A stretch of 64,000 nt of DNA from Rhodococcus opacus (GCF_012396235.1 NZ_JAAXPA010000015.1:62001-126000), one strand, 5' to 3'. Positions 1 through 8,269 are shown, counted from the first letter of the stretch. The notes: generated by a model not told the origin, from the letters alone. Translations and numbers: made by a program.

Positions 1-97
1 ACGGATGGCCGTCAATCGGTCAAAGGCCGCAATGGGGCTGGGAAAATTCGGTCACCGCCACGGACCGTCACCGACTCGGGGTCGGCTACGAATGCTG

Positions 98-1177
98 TCA
101 TGCTCCAGTAACTTTGGGTGACCGTGTCTCGTCCACCATCACTCCCGTCCCGATGCCCGATCGGCGGCGCCGGCTTCGTCCGCGGTCCAGCGTGTTCAGG
201 ATCGCGGCCGCGGTGGACGCGATCGTCCGGTCGCCGTCGTGGGCCAGCCGGTCGAGTGCCCGCCGCGCCGCGGTGCCGGGAATCTCGGCAAGGGCCTGCG
301 TGATCCGCAACCGCGTGGGCGCGTCCTCGGTGTTGTCGAGCGTGTCTTGCATGACCTCGACGATGGCGTCGGCCGAGGCCGAGACCGTCGTCAGCAGGCC
401 CAGCACTTCGGCAGCCTCGACATCGCGCCGCCCCTCGACGACCAACTCGATCAGGGAGGGGATCGCGTCGACGTTTCCGCGAGAGCCGAGAGCGAGTGCC
501 GCGTACCCGCGGACCGCAACCTCTGGATCATCGAGTGCTCGTCTCAGATGTGCCGTTGCCTCCGCGGTGTGGATTGCCGCTATCGCGGCGGTGGCGCGAC
601 GCCGGACGTCGGCATCCTGCGCGTCGAGACCGTCGGCCAGAACCTCGAGTCCCGGGCCGGCGACCCGCGCCAACGACCACTGCAGCGCTCCGGCCACATT
701 CGGGTCGTCCTCCGACAGAATGGCCTCGACCAGCGCTTCGACGGGCAGCGCCGCAGTTCCGTCCTGAGACAGGATCGCTTGTTGACGACGGGCCGCGGAT
801 TCCGACTCGAGCGCACGCAGCAGACCGACGATGCGCAGGACATCCTCCCACTCCGCCGGCGAGGCGGCGTCGACGCGTTCGAGTTTGCCGAGCAGTTCCT
901 CCTCGGCAGCGATCCGCCGGCGCGTGTGTCGGATGAGGTCTCCCACCAGGTCGGCCGGTGCGAAATCGGGCTCGTCCAGTGCCCGCTTGGCCTCGTTCAA
1001 CGACAGCCCCAAGGTCCTGAGGCTCTCGACGTGGAAGAGCCGTCGGATGTCGTCGGCGGAGTACTCGCGGTAGCCGCCGGACGTGCGGCCCGTGGGCTTC
1101 ACCAGCCCCAACGTGTCGTAGTGCCGCAACATCCGTGTGCTGACACCACACCGCCGGGAGACCTCACCGATCAACAT
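98..1177 (-). CDS. MerR-family regulator with C-terminal HEAT repeats
   Basis: 359 residues. Residues 1-70 are a MerR winged-helix domain (IGEVSRRCGVSTRMLRHYDTLGLV, then SGGYREY), followed by a helical dimerisation segment to about residue 105. The remaining 200 residues are alanine- and leucine-rich helical pairs of the HEAT/PBS-lyase type (for example LDDPEVAVRGYAALALGSRG), ending in a basic tail. MerR proteins bind and distort promoters with long spacers. The HEAT part replaces the usual small effector domain and probably senses or binds a protein partner (inference). It lies 14 bp downstream of another HEAT-repeat gene on the same strand, so the two form an operon. A MerR-type dyad with a 19-bp spacer precedes that operon, suggesting autoregulation. 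The start is the ATG that opens the HTH. Confidence 0.9.
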   Translation of the reverse strand: MLIGEVSRRCGVSTRMLRHYDTLGLVKPTGRTSGGYREYSADDIRRLFHVESLRTLGLSLNEAKRALDEPDFAPADLVGDLIRHTRRRIAAEEELLGKLERVDAASPAEWEDVLRIVGLLRALESESAARRQQAILSQDGTAALPVEALVEAILSEDDPNVAGALQWSLARVAGPGLEVLADGLDAQDADVRRRATAAIAAIHTAEATAHLRRALDDPEVAVRGYAALALGSRGNVDAIPSLIELVVEGRRDVEAAEVLGLLTTVSASADAIVEVMQDTLDNTEDAPTRLRITQALAEIPGTAARRALDRLAHDGDRTIASTAAAILNTLDRGRSRRRRSGIGTGVMVDETRSPKVTGA

Positions 1178-1191
1178 CCCATCTCCTCCTG

Positions 1192-1857
1192 CTACGTGTC
1201 CGGACCGGCGACCGCGACGCGCTTCGCCGTCTCGACCGCGAGGGTGAACCCACTGTCGGGATCGTGGCAGAGTCGCCTCGTCGCATCCGCGTGCGCACGA
1301 ATGTGCGGGTCGGGACTGGTCCCGGCCGCGTCGAGGACCGGGAGGACAGCGTCCCCGAGTCCCACCAGCGCACGGCTCAGACTGAGCTGCAGGTGCTGGT
1401 CACCCCGTCCGAGTTCGATCGCCAGATCGGCCGCGAGTGCAGCCTCGTTGCCGGGCGGCACGAGTGCCACGGCCGCCCGCCACGCACTGCGCGCGACCTC
1501 GTCGTGCTCGTCGTGCAGCAGTGCCGACACCGCGGGCCAGGCGAGCCGGTCCCCGATCTTGGACAGGGTGTGCAGCGACTGACTGCGGGCCTGCGCGGAG
1601 TCGGCCCCGAGCTCTCGGACCAGTCGCGGCACCGTGAGCTCGCTCGGCAGGCGGCACAACGCCCAGGTCAGCATGTCGCGGACGAAGAAATCCGGTTCGA
1701 CGGCACACCGATCGACGAGAGTGTCCGTGAGACGGGGATCGGGGTGCGTGCCTGCAGTGAGCGCCGCCCGCAGCCGACCCGACGGGTCGGCTGCGGCCAG
1801 AGCGTCGACGAGGTGGGCATTCGGCCCACCGTGGTTGGTTGTGTTCACGACAACCAC
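1192..1857 (-). CDS. HEAT-repeat protein
   Basis: 221 residues built of HEAT-like helical pairs (for example PRLVRELGADSAQARSQSLHTLSKIGD and SALLHDEHDEVARSAWRAAV). No enzyme motif, signal peptide or membrane segment is visible. It is the first gene of a two-gene operon with the MerR/HEAT regulator downstream. The two proteins share the same repeat type, which suggests that they interact or arose from a common ancestor. The role is unknown; a partner or ligand-relay role for the MerR protein is a guess from the pairing. Start GTG/ATG choice is not critical because the ORF begins close to the promoter dyad. Confidence 0.8.
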   Translation of the reverse strand: MVVVNTTNHGGPNAHLVDALAAADPSGRLRAALTAGTHPDPRLTDTLVDRCAVEPDFFVRDMLTWALCRLPSELTVPRLVRELGADSAQARSQSLHTLSKIGDRLAWPAVSALLHDEHDEVARSAWRAAVALVPPGNEAALAADLAIELGRGDQHLQLSLSRALVGLGDAVLPVLDAAGTSPDPHIRAHADATRRLCHDPDSGFTLAVETAKRVAVAGPDT

Positions 1858-1871
1858 CTCCTTCGTCGACC

Positions 1872-1902
1872 ATTCGAGTCCTTGTCACTGTGTCAGGGTC
1901 AA
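1872..1902 (-). promoter_or_regulatory. MerR-type promoter and operator
   Basis: On the minus strand a -35 TTGACC (1902-1897) and a -10 TCGAAT (1877-1872) are 19 bp apart, the long spacer characteristic of MerR-activated promoters. Between them lies an imperfect dyad, CCCTGACAC-A-GTGACAAGG (1880-1898), matching 7 of 9 positions between arms. It sits just upstream of the HEAT/MerR operon. The most likely ligand is the MerR protein encoded at 98-1177. Confidence 0.6.
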
Positions 1903-1934
1903 GTACTCGTTGTCAGGGGGCTGTCGTCTGCCGG

Positions 1935-2420
1935 TCAGCTCGTCATGTTGGCGAACATGCCGGGCTCGTAGGAACCTGCCGGGTTGCGCACGATCACGTT
2001 GATCCGGTTGGCGGCGTTGATCAGGGCGACCAGGGAGACCAGTGCGGCGACCTGGTCGTCGTCGTAGTGCTTGCGCACCTGGGCCCAGGTCTCGTCGGAC
2101 ACGCCGTCGTGGGCGTCGGCGAGCCGGGTGCCTTCCTCGCTGAGCGCCAGCGCGGCCCGCTCGGCCTCGCTGAACACGGTGGCCTCACGCCAGGCCGCGA
2201 CGAGGTTGAGCCGGACCGGGGTTTCGCCGGCGGCCGTGGCGTCCTTGGTGTGCATGTCGGTGCAGAAGCCGCAGCCGTTGATCTGGCTGGCCCGGATCTC
2301 GACCAGGTGCTGGGTGGCCTTCGGCAGCGGCGATTGGTCGATCACCAGGGCGGCATTGGCGAACCGCTTGCCGAACTTCATGGCGATCTCGTTGTCGAAC
2401 AGGTTGAATCGGGCGTCCAT
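1935..2420 (-). CDS. Carboxymuconolactone decarboxylase/AhpD-like protein
   Basis: 161 residues from the ATG at 2420, chosen because GAGGA lies 7 bases upstream; an upstream in-frame extension exists but overlaps the promoter. The motif EIRASQINGCGFCTDMH (Cys50, Cys53, His57) is the peroxidatic CxxC-xxx-H centre of AhpD-like members of the CMD family, which work as thiol-dependent peroxidases or reductases. It is divergent from a SigJ/ECF41 gene. ECF41 sigma factors are known to sit next to, and transcribe, carboxymuconolactone decarboxylase, oxidoreductase or epimerase genes, so this is the probable main target of that sigma factor. Confidence 0.92.
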   Translation of the reverse strand: MDARFNLFDNEIAMKFGKRFANAALVIDQSPLPKATQHLVEIRASQINGCGFCTDMHTKDATAAGETPVRLNLVAAWREATVFSEAERAALALSEEGTRLADAHDGVSDETWAQVRKHYDDDQVAALVSLVALINAANRINVIVRNPAGSYEPGMFANMTS

Positions 2421-2465
2421 GACTTCGTCCTCACTCGTGTGTTGTGTTGCTCTGGACGAACATGA

Positions 2466-2492
2466 GATGCCGGCGACCCGATCCTTGTGACA
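2466..2492 (-). promoter_or_regulatory. ECF41-type promoter of the AhpD-like gene
   Basis: Minus strand: TGTCACA (2492-2486), 16 bases, then CATC (2469-2466). The described ECF41 consensus is TGTCACA-N16-CGTC; the -35 is perfect and the -10 matches 3 of 4. It is 46 bases upstream of the start codon. Confidence 0.72.
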
Positions 2493-2560
2493 ATCGCTCA
2501 CGCCGCGACTTCGAAGTCACGTAATTTGGCAGCGGCCAACACGGGTCGGCTGCCATCTGG

Positions 2561-2587
2561 TGTCACAAAACGGCGGGGCCCGGTGTC
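2561..2587 (+). promoter_or_regulatory. ECF41-type autoregulatory promoter of sigJ
   Basis: TGTCACA (2561-2567), 16 bases, then TGTC (2584-2587), matching the ECF41 consensus TGTCACA-N16-CGTC except for one base. It lies 38 bases upstream of the sigJ ATG and mirrors the divergent site, so the sigma factor probably transcribes both genes. Confidence 0.72.
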
Positions 2588-2625
2588 TGGTGTGTGACAC
2601 AGTCGAGAGTGAGAAGGAGCCACCC

Positions 2626-3561
2626 ATGGCCGGCACGTCGCAGACCACACCCGACGATCGCGGCGGGAGCCAGGACGATCGTTCGGATCCCGCCACCGAG
2701 GCGTTCGTCGCCCACCGCAACCTGCTGTTCACCGTTGCCTACGAGATGCTCGGATCGGCCGCCGACGCGGAAGACATCCTCCAGGAGACCTGGCTGCGGT
2801 GGGCGGGCGTCGATCTCGACACGGTCCGCAATCAGCGTGCGTACCTCGTCCGGATCACCACTCGCCAGGCGCTCGTCCGGCTGCGGACACTCAGCAGGCG
2901 CAAGGAGTCCTATGTCGGTCCCTGGTTGCCCGAGCCGCTGCTGACCGCGCCCGACGTGGCCGAGGATGTCGAGTTGGCCGACAGCGTCTCGATGGCGATG
3001 TTGCTGGTGCTGGAGACGCTCGCGCCGACCGAGCGGGCCGTGTTCGTGCTGCGCGAGGTGTTCGCTCTCGAGTACGGCGAGATCGCGGACGCCGTCGGCA
3101 AGAGCCCGGACGCCGTCCGCCAGATCGCGCACCGGGCGCGGGCCCATGTGGCGGCGCGCCGGCCGCGCGGCGTCGTATCCCCGGCCGAGTCCCGAGACGC
3201 ACTCGAGGCGTTCCAGCGGGCGCTCGAGACGGGCGATCTGCAGAGCCTGCTCGACCTGCTCGCACCGGACGTCGTCCTCCTGGGTGACGGTGGCGGAGTC
3301 AAGCAGGCCGTGCTGCGGCCCATCGTGGGGGCCGACAAGGTGGGTCGCCTGCTGGCGGCCGGCCTGCCCCGGATCGACGGCACGGTGTCGGTCGAGCCGG
3401 TGCAGATGAATGGCTCCCCCGCGCTGATCGTCCGGCTGGACGGGGAGATCGACGACGTCGTGGCGGTGCGGATGGACGACGGCAAGATCACCGGGCTCTA
3501 CATCGTGCGCAACCCCGAGAAGCTGTCGCGCGTCGAGCGGGAAACCGCGGTGAGCCGCTGA
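2626..3561 (+). CDS. sigJ: ECF41 (SigJ-type) RNA polymerase sigma factor
   Basis: 311 residues from ATG 2626, which has GAAGGAG 7 bases upstream. Region 2 spans about residues 27-90 (AHRNLLFTVAYEMLGSAADAEDILQETWLRW) and region 4 about 118-178 (LETLAPTERAVFVLREVFALEY then the HTH PDAVRQIAHRARAHV). A C-terminal SnoaL-like (NTF2-fold) domain covers 190-300. The ECF41 signature motifs are all present: WLPEPL (100-105), DGGG (221-224) and NPEKL (296-300). In ECF41 proteins the C-terminal extension regulates activity in place of an anti-sigma factor. It is divergent from an AhpD-like CMD gene, with matching promoters on both sides. Confidence 0.95.
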   Translation: MAGTSQTTPDDRGGSQDDRSDPATEAFVAHRNLLFTVAYEMLGSAADAEDILQETWLRWAGVDLDTVRNQRAYLVRITTRQALVRLRTLSRRKESYVGPWLPEPLLTAPDVAEDVELADSVSMAMLLVLETLAPTERAVFVLREVFALEYGEIADAVGKSPDAVRQIAHRARAHVAARRPRGVVSPAESRDALEAFQRALETGDLQSLLDLLAPDVVLLGDGGGVKQAVLRPIVGADKVGRLLAAGLPRIDGTVSVEPVQMNGSPALIVRLDGEIDDVVAVRMDDGKITGLYIVRNPEKLSRVERETAVSR

Positions 3562-3575
3562 GGTCGCAAGCCTCC

Positions 3576-4148
3576 TTACCTTTCCTCGGCATGGTGGCGG
3601 TCGCGCCAGGCTCGTTCCCATTGCCGGGTCAGGGCCGGGTACACGATGAGGTACCGGAAAGGCGCGATGGCGGTCATGTAGAGCCGCCCGAACCATCCGT
3701 TGGGTTTGACGAGAACGGTCATCTGCAGTTCGTAATCGCCGTTCGCTCCTCTCGCCCAGCCGAGATGCATCACGGTGTGCACGGTCTTGTTCGCCAGCTC
3801 GCGGGCGGACTCCGTGTCGAGCTCGTACACCGCTGTGAGGGGCATGCCTTCGTCGTCCGGGCCGCGCGGAGCGGCGCGGAGGTCGCTGGGCAGGCGGTCG
3901 CGGAGCGAGGCAACCCGCTCACCGACACCAGTTGACGGATTGTCCCAGCCGAAGAGTGCCCCGAGTTTCCATCGAGCAGCGAACAGGAACCTCACCAGCC
4001 GGGGCTGCTTCGCTGGTCCTCCCGCGGCCCGCATCGCTGCGAGCATCGTCGGGAAGTCGTCGGGCCCGGCTCCGGGAGTGCGGAACGACCACACGTCCTC
4101 GACGGCGAAGTCTCTCGTGAATTCGTGGATACGCCAGGGCTGCTCGAT
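3576..4148 (-). CDS. DUF2867-family protein, start codon unclear
   Basis: The frame encodes PWRIHEFTRDFAVEDVWSF onward to a C-terminus rich in aromatic residues (GWFGRLYMTAIAPFRYLIVYP), typical of DUF2867 proteins of about 190 residues. Biochemical function of the family is not established. The reading frame stays open upstream, but I find no ATG, GTG or TTG near the expected N-terminus. The coordinate given is where conserved sequence begins, at an ATC codon. The same bases form the 5' end of the divergent TetR gene. Either a non-canonical start is used, or a small deletion removed the intergenic region and both start codons. Confidence 0.62.
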   Translation of the reverse strand: MEQPWRIHEFTRDFAVEDVWSFRTPGAGPDDFPTMLAAMRAAGGPAKQPRLVRFLFAARWKLGALFGWDNPSTGVGERVASLRDRLPSDLRAAPRGPDDEGMPLTAVYELDTESARELANKTVHTVMHLGWARGANGDYELQMTVLVKPNGWFGRLYMTAIAPFRYLIVYPALTRQWERAWRDRHHAEER

Positions 4149-4736
4149 GTAGGTGGCCCGATTCCCGCCGTCGCCCGCACGACACGAGCCCGCAGGATCG
4201 AGGCGGGCCTCGACGCCCTCGCACGAGGAGGGCCCGACGCCGTCCGAGTCGAGACTCTCGCCGCCGAACTTGGCGTGACGAAGGGCGGGTTCTACGGCTA
4301 CTTCGACGGCCGTCCCGCATTGCTCACCGAATTGCTCGACGAGTGGGAACGCCGTTGCACCAAAGCCGTTATCGCCCAGGCCGATGCCGAAGGCGGCACC
4401 CCCGCCGACAGAATCCGGCGCGTGGGGCAACTGACCTACTCGGAGGACTTTCAACGGATCGATCTCGCGATCCGGGCCTGGGCCCACCACGACCGGTCCG
4501 TCGCGACGCGCCTGCACGCCATCGACAACGAGCGGATGAACTTTCTGCGAAAGATGTTCGGCACCTTCGTCACCGACCCCGACGAAATCGAGGCACGCAG
4601 CACCCTCATGTTCGGACTTGCGATCGGCCGCCACTTCATCGTCGCGGACCACCCCGGGTACACCAAACGCGAAGCCATCCAACTTGCCGGAGAATTCCTC
4701 CTGCGCCCGTCCGGTACGAATAGTTCTGTCGGGTAG
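4125..4736 (+). CDS. TetR-family regulator
   Basis: About 203 residues. The N-terminal HTH reads RIEAGLDALARGGPDAVRVETLAAELGVTKGGFYGYF, followed by a helical ligand-binding domain (LLTELLDEWERR ... RIDLAIRAWAHHD). The only in-frame start is GTG 4125. It adds 16 residues ahead of the usual TetR N-terminus and overlaps the divergent DUF2867 coding sequence by 24 bases. The expected start (just before ARTTRARR) is occupied by a GTC codon. Divergent orientation suggests that it represses the DUF2867 gene in the ancestral arrangement. Whether the present start works is uncertain. Confidence 0.8.
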   Translation: MDTPGLLDVGGPIPAVARTTRARRIEAGLDALARGGPDAVRVETLAAELGVTKGGFYGYFDGRPALLTELLDEWERRCTKAVIAQADAEGGTPADRIRRVGQLTYSEDFQRIDLAIRAWAHHDRSVATRLHAIDNERMNFLRKMFGTFVTDPDEIEARSTLMFGLAIGRHFIVADHPGYTKREAIQLAGEFLLRPSGTNSSVG

Positions 4737-4753
4737 GGGTTTCCGCCGGGCGA

Positions 4754-5416
4754 TCAGTCGAGGTGAGCCGACAGCAGCCACGCTGGGAGCATGGACCGCC
4801 CCTTCTCGTCGTGTTCCCAGTTCGCGGCCTGCTCCGGGCCGAGCAGCGCGTGGATGAAAGCCGGGCGAATGTCGTCGATGGTCCAGAACTCGGCGACCGC
4901 CTCGCGCAGCTCGTCGTCGGTCACAGGGTTCGGTCCTTCGCCCTCGGGGAAGGCGCCCTTCGCGAACACCAGGATGTAGTAGGACGCGCCGGGCGCGGCC
5001 GCCCGAGCGACCGCGCGCAGGTAGTCCCGCCGCCGGTCGACGGGAAGGGAATGGAACAGGGTGCTGTCGACGATCGTGGAGAACCGGCCGTCGAAACCGG
5101 TGAACGAACTGATGTCCGCCACCTGATACGTGGCCGTCGTCAGTCCACGATCGGCGGCGGCCGCCTGAGCCACCGCGATGGCCGTCGGCGACAGGTCCAG
5201 ACCGACCACCGTGTACCCCTGCGCCGCCAGGTGGAGGGACGTCTCGGCATGCCCGCAGCCCGCGTCCAGCACGTCGCTGCGGAACTTGCCCTCCGCGATC
5301 AGCCCGGCGATCTCGGGTTGCGGCTCACCGATGTTCCACGGCACCGGTCCCGTAAATACCTCCGCGTCGCCTCGGTAGATGTCGTCCCACGGCGCAACCT
5401 GGTTCTCCTCGGTCAT
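4754..5416 (-). CDS. Class I SAM-dependent methyltransferase
   Basis: 220 residues. Motif I is DVLDAGCGHAETSLHLA (about residues 48-64), with the acidic end of strand 2 at VVGLDLSPTAI and motif post-II in VADISSF. This is the Rossmann-like AdoMet-binding fold of small-molecule methyltransferases (Methyltransf_25 type, close to thiopurine or halide methyltransferase-like proteins by the N-terminal WDDIYRGD and PWNIGEPQPE). The substrate cannot be read from the sequence. The ATG at 5416 overlaps an ATG of the opposite strand, and the divergent neighbour probably starts 35 bases further on. Confidence 0.9.
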   Translation of the reverse strand: MTEENQVAPWDDIYRGDAEVFTGPVPWNIGEPQPEIAGLIAEGKFRSDVLDAGCGHAETSLHLAAQGYTVVGLDLSPTAIAVAQAAAADRGLTTATYQVADISSFTGFDGRFSTIVDSTLFHSLPVDRRRDYLRAVARAAAPGASYYILVFAKGAFPEGEGPNPVTDDELREAVAEFWTIDDIRPAFIHALLGPEQAANWEHDEKGRSMLPAWLLSAHLD

Positions 5417-5450
5417 GCCATCGACGGTACGCCCGCACTACCGTGCCGAT

Positions 5451-6107
5451 GTGGATCTTTTCTCACGCTCGTGGTCGGCGCTGCTCACAACGGTCGCCGA
5501 ACTTCCGGACGAGGACTTCGCACAGCCGTCCGGCTGTAGCGGCTGGCTCGTGCGGGATCTGGTGTGCCACCTGATCATCGACGCGCAGGACGTCCTGATC
5601 ACCCTCGTGACCCCCGCCGACACGGAACCGACGCGCGACGCCGTGACCTACTGGGACCTCGCCGACACACCCCCGACCGGCGACGACCCGCTCGACGCGC
5701 TGATCGTCCGACTGGCCGCCGCGTACCAGGAGCCACGGCTGCTCAAATACCACTTCGACGACGTCGGCTCCGCTGCCGGCCGCGCCGGCGAACTCGTCGT
5801 CCCGGACCTGCGGGTCAGCACCCGCGACGAGGTCCTTACCGCACGCGACTACCTCTCCGCGTATGTCCTGGAGTCGACGCTGCACCACCTCGACCTGATC
5901 GCCCACCTCCGGGGTGCGGCGGAACCGCCCGCAGACGGCCTCGCCCGGTCCCGCGACTTGCTGGAGAAGATCGCCGGGACCGCCTTCCCCGCCTCGTTCT
6001 CCGACAAAGACGCACTACTGGTCGGCACCGGACGACGAGCCCCGACCGACGCGGAGAAGGACCAACTGGGTGAGCTGGCGACGAAACTCCCGCTCATCCT
6101 CGGATGA
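5451..6107 (+). CDS. Maleylpyruvate isomerase-like / TIGR03083 family protein
   Basis: 218 residues from GTG 5451. The N-terminal segment DLFSRSWSALLTTVAELPDEDFAQPSGCSGWLVRDLVCHL is the metal-binding DinB-like four-helix fold of the mycothiol-dependent maleylpyruvate isomerase family; the later His in HLIIDAQD and HHLDLIAHL fit its metal ligands. These proteins often use mycothiol as a thiol cofactor. The particular reaction is unknown. An alternative ATG at 5415 overlaps the start codon of the divergent methyltransferase. I prefer GTG 5451 because a TACCGT -10 element ends 6 bases upstream, as for a leaderless transcript, and neither start has a Shine-Dalgarno site. Confidence 0.85.
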   Translation: MDLFSRSWSALLTTVAELPDEDFAQPSGCSGWLVRDLVCHLIIDAQDVLITLVTPADTEPTRDAVTYWDLADTPPTGDDPLDALIVRLAAAYQEPRLLKYHFDDVGSAAGRAGELVVPDLRVSTRDEVLTARDYLSAYVLESTLHHLDLIAHLRGAAEPPADGLARSRDLLEKIAGTAFPASFSDKDALLVGTGRRAPTDAEKDQLGELATKLPLILG

Positions 6108-6235
6108 TCGTCCAGCCGACTGGGACCTTCCGCGTGGGCAAGCCTGAGCAGCAGATACGCGTTCGAGGACTCTAAGCCAGCAACCCGGGAACGCCGTGCG
6201 AATGGCTGTCTAACACTGGCACCGACTCGATCCAC

Positions 6236-8269
6236 TTACTCGCCTTCGGATTGTGCGGTGTCGGACCTCGGCGGTTCATTCTGTTTCGGCGCGGCCGGAA
6301 CCCATTCCCGCAGTTGTTGAACCACTGTGCCGTAGAACTCGTCGGTCGATGACGTCACGCTGGTGATGAAGCTCGCCGCGGTGCCCGACCGCCGGCCGCC
6401 CATCGGGAAGGTTTGTTCGAGGGAGAAGGAGACGATGTCTCCGGATCGCCCAGTGGTCAGTACCTTCGGGTCCGCTCGCACCGTGTCGAGGTGCTCGCAG
6501 GCTTCGTTGCCCCGCTCGGAGAACACCGCTTCGACCTGAACGTCGCCGGGTACGTCCTTGAGTTGCTTGAGTAGCCACGACAGCCGGCGACCGGAGGTTC
6601 CCTCGTTCGGTGCCTCCACGGTGGTGCGGCAGCGGATCTTGTTGGTCCGCACATCCGCGATCACCACCAAATCCCCGGCCGTTTCCGGGATCCGCAGCAC
6701 GGCTTCGAACACCCCGTCGGTCGCCAACCTTTCGGCTACCGCCGCATTGCGGGCTGCCGGGTCGCTGCCGTGACGGCGGGGCAGGATGTGTTTGACGGTG
6801 ACACCGAGTTCGGCGGTCAGCCGCAGCGCGAGATGACGTGAGAGGGACACCCAGGTGTCGGCCACGGCGGTGGCTTTCTGGTCGCCTCCGCGGAGGGTGC
6901 CGGCGGTGACCGCGTCGCGGACGGTCACCCAGTGCCGGCCCATGTCGACGAACTCGGCCGCCCCGGAGCGGGGGTGATCGAGGTAGCGCAGGAACTCGGC
7001 CAGGATCCAGGCCTGCAGGGCATCGTCGATACCGCCGTGCGAGAGCAACATCCGTGCCTCGTGCGCCACCTCCGCCCACGACAAATGGCGCAGCGCGACC
7101 TTGGCAAGCTTGCGACGGTCGACCTCCACCGGCAACTCCCCGGCACTGGCGGGAACGTCGTTCGACAGGCTGACCACCACGTCGTACTTCTTCTTCCGCG
7201 CCACATCGAGATAGTTCTCGAGTTGCTCCTTCTCGAGCTTGCCGTTGCCGGTCTTGACCTCGAGCAGGCCGGTCCACACCCTGGTGCCGCGGGAGACCTT
7301 CAGCACCGCGTCGGGGACCACCTTCGTCTCACCCCGCTCGTACGCGACCTCGACATAGCCTTCGAAGACACCGACCGGGGCCCCCATCCGGGCGCACACC
7401 GCGCGTGCGAAGGGGCGCACGGCCTGCATGGTGGCGATCAGCGCCGAGGTAGCGCGCCGCTCCTGTTCCTCCCCGGTCCCGACCCCGATGACCGAGAACA
7501 ACCGCGCCGGCTGCCACGTGTCCTGTTCGGCGAGGGTGAATTCGACCGGCTTCGACTTGCGCACCACCCGCTTGGCGGTGCGGACGCCCCGGGTTCTCGC
7601 CTTCCTCTGTGTCGCCGGTGTGATGGGTGTGGTGGGCAGTTCGGGCACCAGTTGCGGGCCGTCGCCGGCGGACCCGTGCGACGCCGGCACGGCGGGTTCG
7701 GCAAGGTCGGACGAGGTATCGGGGGTACCTGTGGGTTCCGGTTCCGGCTCGTCGTCGATGTCGACACCGAAATCCGTCGCCAAACCTGCCAGTCCGGACT
7801 CCCAGCCCTGCCCGACCGCCCGGATCTTCCACTCGGCATTGCGGCGGTACACCTCGCCGAACACGAACGCCGACTCGGTCGTGGCATCGGCGGTGACGTA
7901 CTCCGCCAACGTGTACCCGGCCCCATCGACGACACGCAGAGCGAGCTTTCCGAGATCACCGAACCTGCCGTCGGCGACACTGCCGACCAGGGCCACGGTG
8001 TGCACGTCCTCCGGCACAGTGGACAGGTCGATCGCGATCCGCGCCTGCGCACCTTCCTCGGTGCCGCTCGTACCCAGGAACCGGATCGACCCGTCCGTCG
8101 ACTCGGGCTGGTTGTAGAACACGAAATCGTCGTCGGAGCGAACCTTGCCGCCGGAGTTCAGCAGCAAAGCCGACGCATCGATCTCGACCTCCGACTCGGT
8201 CCACCCGAGCACCACATCGATCTGCTCCACCTCAGCGGGCAGCGACAAGTTCTGTCCCTTGGACAGCAT
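6236..8269 (-). CDS. TerD-domain protein fused to a PD-(D/E)xK nuclease-like domain
   Basis: 677 residues from ATG 8269 (GGTGGAG 6 bases upstream). Residues 1-175 are a TerD domain (LSKGQNLSLP, then VVLGW, DDFVFYNQP and GWESGLAGLATDFGVDI), the calcium-binding fold of tellurite and stress resistance proteins. A Pro/Glu/Ser linker (180-240) leads to a domain with P319-D320, then E337-V-K339 after 16 residues, in LLEVKTGNGKLEKEQLENYLD. This is the PD-(D/E)xK restriction-endonuclease arrangement. About 280 further residues have no family that I recognise. TerD proteins fused to nucleases have been proposed as parts of Ter-linked stress or phage-response systems. No other ter gene lies in the window. 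Activity on DNA is an inference from the motif. Confidence 0.85.
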   Translation of the reverse strand: MLSKGQNLSLPAEVEQIDVVLGWTESEVEIDASALLLNSGGKVRSDDDFVFYNQPESTDGSIRFLGTSGTEEGAQARIAIDLSTVPEDVHTVALVGSVADGRFGDLGKLALRVVDGAGYTLAEYVTADATTESAFVFGEVYRRNAEWKIRAVGQGWESGLAGLATDFGVDIDDEPEPEPTGTPDTSSDLAEPAVPASHGSAGDGPQLVPELPTTPITPATQRKARTRGVRTAKRVVRKSKPVEFTLAEQDTWQPARLFSVIGVGTGEEQERRATSALIATMQAVRPFARAVCARMGAPVGVFEGYVEVAYERGETKVVPDAVLKVSRGTRVWTGLLEVKTGNGKLEKEQLENYLDVARKKKYDVVVSLSNDVPASAGELPVEVDRRKLAKVALRHLSWAEVAHEARMLLSHGGIDDALQAWILAEFLRYLDHPRSGAAEFVDMGRHWVTVRDAVTAGTLRGGDQKATAVADTWVSLSRHLALRLTAELGVTVKHILPRRHGSDPAARNAAVAERLATDGVFEAVLRIPETAGDLVVIADVRTNKIRCRTTVEAPNEGTSGRRLSWLLKQLKDVPGDVQVEAVFSERGNEACEHLDTVRADPKVLTTGRSGDIVSFSLEQTFPMGGRRSGTAASFITSVTSSTDEFYGTVVQQLREWVPAAPKQNEPPRSDTAQSEGE

